Shown here one piece after another: positions 60,325-64,000 of a DNA stretch of 64,000 bases. A model generated the notes under the pieces. That model had not been told where the DNA came from and ran no database searches. It saw nothing but the letters and a program-made list of their open reading frames with translations. A program made the position numbers and the translations under genes. Within the stretch, counting starts at the first letter, position 1, and the number at the start of each line of letters is the position of its first letter. This DNA is from Gordius sp. MW1 (taxonomy: Eukaryota; Nematomorpha; Gordioida; Gordea; Gordiidae), in assembly GCA_964036665.1 (NCBI GenBank), contig OZ038526.1, positions 36,766,001-36,830,000 on the forward strand, given 5' to 3'.

Positions 60325-60500
60325 AACTCGGGCTTTTGGCCCTCGTGGGAAGGGGGAGGGGGGAAGGGAAGAGGGGAAGGGAAGGGAAGGGCGAACTCTT
60401 CTATACTCTGTATAAAAGTAGCATATTTTGCAATTTATGGGCGAGAAAGGTGGGAAGGGGCGAGAATGCCTATAGGGGGGGTATTAAATGCAAAATGATT
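60325..60500. repeat. GGGCTTTTGGCCC repeat with purine-rich tract, copy 3
   Basis: In the palindrome loop: CTCGGGCTTTTGGCCCTCG, GGGAAGGG tract, ATTTATGGGCGAGAAAGGTG and GAATGCCTATAGGGG, as at 25458 and 27446. Its tail overlaps the start of the right arm. Confidence 0.8.
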
Positions 60501-60917
60501 AGTTAATTATTTATACAAATATACATAATGGAGAATAATGAAATTTAATTGAATAATAATAATGGACTTGCGACGTAACAAGCAGCGAAGATCTACGCAT
60601 GGGCGTAGCCAGGATAGGATTTAGAGGAGGGCAATAATGATTTAGGGAGGGGCAAAATAATATTTATTTGAAATTTTAATCATAATTATATGAAATTTTA
60701 AAATTTTTTAGATTTAGAGGGGGCAGTCGCCCGTCCCTGCCACCCCCTGGCTACGCTTATAGATCTAAGCATAGTTCAAGATATAAAAACGAACCCAACG
60801 ATATAGTTCCTAACGAAAAGTTATAGTTTATCATTTATTAAAATGTGTTATGATGACAAATATAACATTTAGAAAACAGTAACACAGGGTCCAGCCGCCA
60901 TTAAGCTTTTCAAAGAA
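60478..60917. repeat. Palindrome, right arm
   Basis: Reverse complement of 59760-60200 with only a few differences (for example TTTGTTA against CTTGTTA near 60575), so the arms are young or kept alike by gene conversion. Confidence 0.95.
60598..60760. mobile_element. hAT-type MITE in the right palindrome arm
   Basis: Inverted partner of 59914-60078. Ends CATGGGCGTAGCCAGG and CCTGGCTACGCTTATAG, flanked by AGATCTA. Confidence 0.85.
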
Positions 60918-61045
60918 ATTAGCCGTCGCTCCCCGCCCTCTTGATATTCTACAAATTTTTTTATTAAATAAAAAATTGGTATTTTTATAGCAAAGTACAA
61001 TTTTAAATCCTTGACCGACAGCTGGCCACTTTTAATAGATGACAC
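60880..61045 (+). pseudogene. RT retroelement C-terminal tail (copy 5)
   Basis: The + strand reads GPAAIKLFKEISRRSPPS, a stop, then GIFIAKYNFKSLTDSWPLLID. This matches the end of the 14691-15851 protein (FKEIGRRSPPSKY, IAIFIAKFNFKSF). The first 38 bp are shared with the palindrome arm. Confidence 0.85.
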
Positions 61046-61206
61046 ATGCGACGCTTTTGAATTATAATTTTTTAATTTGTTTTATACCCGCTCTTATATT
61101 TTTCCAATTTTAACCCTTCCTTTTTATAATCTTCTTACGTTAAAGAAACAAAAATAAATAAAAATAAAAAAAACAAAAAACAGTAACACAGTCTAAGTTA
61201 TTTTAC

Positions 61207-61327
61207 TGCTGCATCTGTCCGTAAAATCTTGCAATATCTTTTCCTTGCCCTCCATGTCATCCATAAACTTAATCTTGTAAGTCGTTTCGGGCACTATGTA
61301 ATATTCTTCAATGTTTTCTTCCGGACT
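61207..61327 (-). CDS. PI4KA: PI4KA exon on the opposite strand to its neighbours
   Basis: Phosphatidylinositol 4-kinase alpha makes PI4P at the plasma membrane. This - strand exon (TTTTTTTAG acceptor, gtaaaa donor) has 40 codons plus 1 nt, reading SPEENIEEYYIVPETTYKIK and then DDMEGKEKILQDFTDRCS. It lines up with the PI4KA helical region (YYDIPDAPYRI...ESIVKDFAARC in the human protein). In PI4KA the next residues are those of the exon at 62430-62623. The donor phase (1) and that exon's acceptor phase (needs 1 nt) match, and A+GC gives Ser in RCSSIIQE against human RCGMILQE. But that exon is on the + strand. In this arrangement the two exons cannot be spliced in cis. Confidence 0.8.
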
Positions 61328-62429
61328 CTAAAAAAACAAAGAATTCAAAAAAATTTTAATGCCAATTTTAATAAACCACCATAAGCAAGTGTTTAAGATT
61401 TGAAAGACAAGTAATTTTTACATTATTTTTGTAATCAAAGTCATATATGTAAATACATGAAAAACGAATAGTTCAATTTATTATAACTTTTATTTATATA
61501 TCACTATCTACAGATTATACTATTGCTATAATTATATGTTTATAATAACCAAAGCCCCATTATATTCCATTATATTTATTCCTTATTTTAAAAACTCTAC
61601 AAATAGATATTGCTTAATATTCCCTCATATCTTAATCATCACAATATCATATTATCTCATTATAATTATAGTAGATACTCGTTTCCATATTTATTAATCG
61701 AAATTAACAATATTTCGGGAAAAACTCTTTGTTGATTAATAAATTTATATTTATCAAATTATCTTTCATTCCAGGTTAAATTAATATGATTAAACAAGTA
61801 AAGGTGGTTAAATAATTAAAGCTACTGTTGTATGTTGCCAATTAATTTTTGAGTAATCTAATTAGTGGTGGGAATAATGTTTAAAGTAATTGCACTAATT
61901 AGAAGCAGACGAATATGTTAAGGGCATCCCTCATGCAAATTGAGAAGTGCAGTACATCGACAGGGTTTAAATAGATGGATGTTTACTTAGAACTCGTTTG
62001 TCCTGCTGCAACCATCTCCGAAAAACCAAACCGCCCCTAACCCATTGGTGTACAATTTTGACTTAGACTCTTTAATAGTCAAGCCAATTTCACTCGGAGG
62101 GTCTGTGATTGCGGCTGTTATTATTGAAATTACAACTTTACAATGCATCTTAATGGTGGAAAGCTAAGCAATTAACAACGAATGTTATTTGATAATCCAG
62201 AAAATTGACGATAAAAATACACATAAAAATTTAAAATGAACTTCTAAATATTGAAATATACTATTTTAATACAACTAGCATTCCCACACTCTTTCGACTT
62301 GTATTGACAATTTTTATAAATGGTCCTCACAGAAAATTCACCATACAATTGGGCATCATTGTAAAATTGCATTTATTTTTTAAATTTTTTTTAGATTTAA
62401 TCCATTTAATTTTTTTGCGTTGACTAAAG
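61328..62429. other. Region between oppositely oriented PI4KA exons
   Basis: AT-rich intron-like DNA. A less AT-rich patch at about 61975-62165 is open on the + strand (VYNFDLDSLIVKPISLGG, then VIIEITTLQCILM) and partly on the - strand. I find no match to PI4KA in it. An inversion breakpoint, if real, must lie in this stretch. Confidence 0.4.
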
Positions 62430-62623
62430 GCATAATCCAGGAAGGACTAAGGTGGGCACTCATCGCCACCAAATCTTGCCTGAAAAAATACATCAACGAC
62501 ACCAGTTCGGTTATTTCTTTCGAGGGTAATGCTTTTGATTACCACCAACACGCTGGTCTTAGTTTAGCTTTGGAAACGATCATGAAATATTCTGGCCTCA
62601 ACGCTAACGTTAGCCAATTAATG
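62430..62623 (+). CDS. PI4KA: PI4KA exon (helical region)
   Basis: Acceptor GACTAAAG and donor gttagt, 194 nt, entering with two nucleotides of a split codon and leaving in phase 0. It reads IIQEGLRWALIATKSCLKKY, then YHQHAGLSLALETIMKYSGLN. This aligns with human PI4KA [20 protein letters not shown] and [20 protein letters not shown]. It has a longer Ser/Asn-containing loop than the human protein. The Met codon at 62420 upstream of the acceptor is not the gene start. Confidence 0.85.
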
Positions 62624-63617
62624 GTTAGTACCTTTAAGGCGTCTCGTATTCTAAAATGCAAGTTTTGTGCCAGAACGTCCTATTTCGTATGTTTTATTTG
62701 GTTGATTGCTAAAATACGTATGTAAATGGCTGAAAAAGTGTCTTTATAGTTTTTATTTAAATTTAAAGTCTTTGATAGAATATTTTGAAATTTTGAGAAG
62801 GGGTTTGAATTTTTAGGTATATTCGACCCTGACGAAGAAAATCTTGATTTTAAAAATGATATAAAATTTTCAAATTAATTCTAATATATCTTTTATACGG
62901 GTTAAGAGATTAAGGGGGAAAAGGGTATTGTTTATTATTAGTTCTACATTTTTGATTAGTTCTTCGATATTTTAAGTAGAGTTTGTGTTTAGTTGGTCAG
63001 CTTATGCGTTGAAAATTTTAATTACGTGCTCAGGCATCAGGTCAGATTCGCTCTTTTCTTTGAGAAGTTTGCCCTCCAAAAGAAACTTTTATTCAATTTC
63101 ATCTTCTTTTGTTTTAATAGTGGATTAATCAAAATGTGCTAGATGTTATAAAGGCTCGATTTTTGGTCGACCTTTGGAATGATATTGGTTGGGGTTAAGG
63201 TTGGATTTTGCGCCGATAAAATACTTAAAAATAACTTTGGAGAATATAAATTTTTGTGCAATTTAATTTAGACAATTTTTGTATCAGAATTAGGTTTTGG
63301 GTGATAGTTTGGATTGGTAGTTAAGTGAAGTCACATGTGTACGAATTGTAAGAAGTTATTAATCATTCAAAGTGGTTGATTTAATTTTTATTTTAATTTT
63401 AGGAATTTATGTTCAAATTAATTAAAAATTTATATTAATAAGTGGACAATTCAATTTCCTCTGAGTCATTTGCGGTTAAATAGCTTTTTATAAGTTTTAT
63501 AATAATAATAATTTTTGGTAATAGTCATAGCACCTTTTTAAACATACCTGCCTCGTAACACTATAATAAAATAAAACCCCATCTTTAATAAAATGAAAAA
63601 TCTGTTTTTTTAATTAG

Positions 63618-63725
63618 GGAAACCAATACGATCGAGGGCCGGCCTGTGTCAAATACGACACTTCTAATTTCTTGTCGGAAATTAATTTGCAAATAAGGTT
63701 TCAAGGAGAAATCGAAGGGCTAAAG
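63618..63725 (+). CDS. PI4KA: PI4KA exon (helical region, next)
   Basis: 108 nt in phase 0 on both sides (TTAATTAG acceptor, gtacaa donor). It reads GNQYDRGPACVKYDTSNFLS, then EINLQIRFQGEIEGLK. This lines up with human PI4KA [20 protein letters not shown] and NRYAGEVYGM, directly following the previous exon. The kinase domain lies further downstream, beyond the window. Confidence 0.88.
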
Positions 63726-64000
63726 GTACAATCATTACAAAACATGTTTTTTTGTTGTATTTTAATATTAACTGAGTTATCTAATTTTTAATTATTATCA
63801 CTATAATGAGTGTGATTGTATGTAAAGTATAAACCTCATAAGCTACTTTGCGAGATTTGTACTAGGCTAGGTCTTTTATTCTTTAAGCTTCAAATCATTT
63901 ATTCAAACTGGTAGAAACTATCATTTAAAGGGCGTTTAATTTCTTTTTTGTTAAAAATAAAATTTAATTTTTTTTTTTAATCTTTTTAATTATTTAAAAA
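63726..64000. other. PI4KA intron, runs off the window
   Basis: AT-rich, starting at the GTACAA donor. No exon seen before the window ends. Confidence 0.6.

Noticed and set aside
62420-62429. ATG at 62420 as the start of a separate gene
   Set aside because: The reading enters from an acceptor at 62428-62429, and homology to PI4KA begins with the split codon.

Overview
The window is AT-rich invertebrate animal DNA, roughly 70% A+T by eye. Genes are split by GT-AG introns of about 33 bp to 7 kb. Two complete host genes can be assembled exon by exon with matching phases: GNB5 on the + strand (18943-24965) and an 800-residue membrane-anchored collagen on the - strand (36747-51183). Part of PI4KA lies at the right end, and a small probable zinc-knuckle gene lies near the left end (1905-2596, - strand). 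The C-terminal domain of the collagen resembles the short-chain C4 (spongin-type) collagens of sponges, cnidarians and lophotrochozoans. That points to a non-vertebrate, non-insect metazoan, but the species cannot be fixed from the sequence.

Layout. 1-8.2 kb: hAT-type remnants, the small zinc-knuckle gene, a MULE-like element whose ends are arrays of a 16-17 bp word in opposite orientation, and a 1,011 bp non-autonomous hAT with a perfect 8 bp target duplication. 9-11.1 kb: an old inverted pair coding for an unrecognised protein. 11.2-17.7 kb: three copies of one reverse-transcriptase retroelement family, the longest (14.7-17.7 kb) interrupted by a small hAT MITE. 18.9-25 kb: GNB5 in ten coding exons. 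25.4-33 kb: two blocks of a CCAAT-containing minisatellite, with an almost intact hAT transposon (28439-31120) between them. 33.7-35.1 kb: a small LTR element with an extra inverted LTR end. 36.7-51.2 kb: the collagen gene, whose 6.7 kb second intron holds three large hAT elements, two of them nested. 52.7-61 kb: retroelement fragments, a 1.57 kb direct duplication and a 1.16 kb palindrome. 61.2-63.7 kb: PI4KA exons.

Main points of interest. (1) The collagen combines a type II membrane anchor, a predicted furin site, Cys pairs at both ends of the triple helix, seven collagen exons of exactly 126 bp, and a C4/spongin-like C-terminal domain. (2) Two consecutive PI4KA exons have perfectly matching splice phases but lie on opposite strands, next to a large palindrome. 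This is either a real inversion that breaks the gene or an assembly error. (3) Many hAT families are present, each with its own short word repeated just inside its ends.

The two complete genes are functionally unrelated. GNB5 is a G-protein signalling subunit that pairs with R7 RGS proteins. The collagen is a cell-surface or shed matrix protein. PI4KA is a lipid kinase of the plasma membrane. All protein identities rest on recognising motifs and on alignment from memory; no database search was run.
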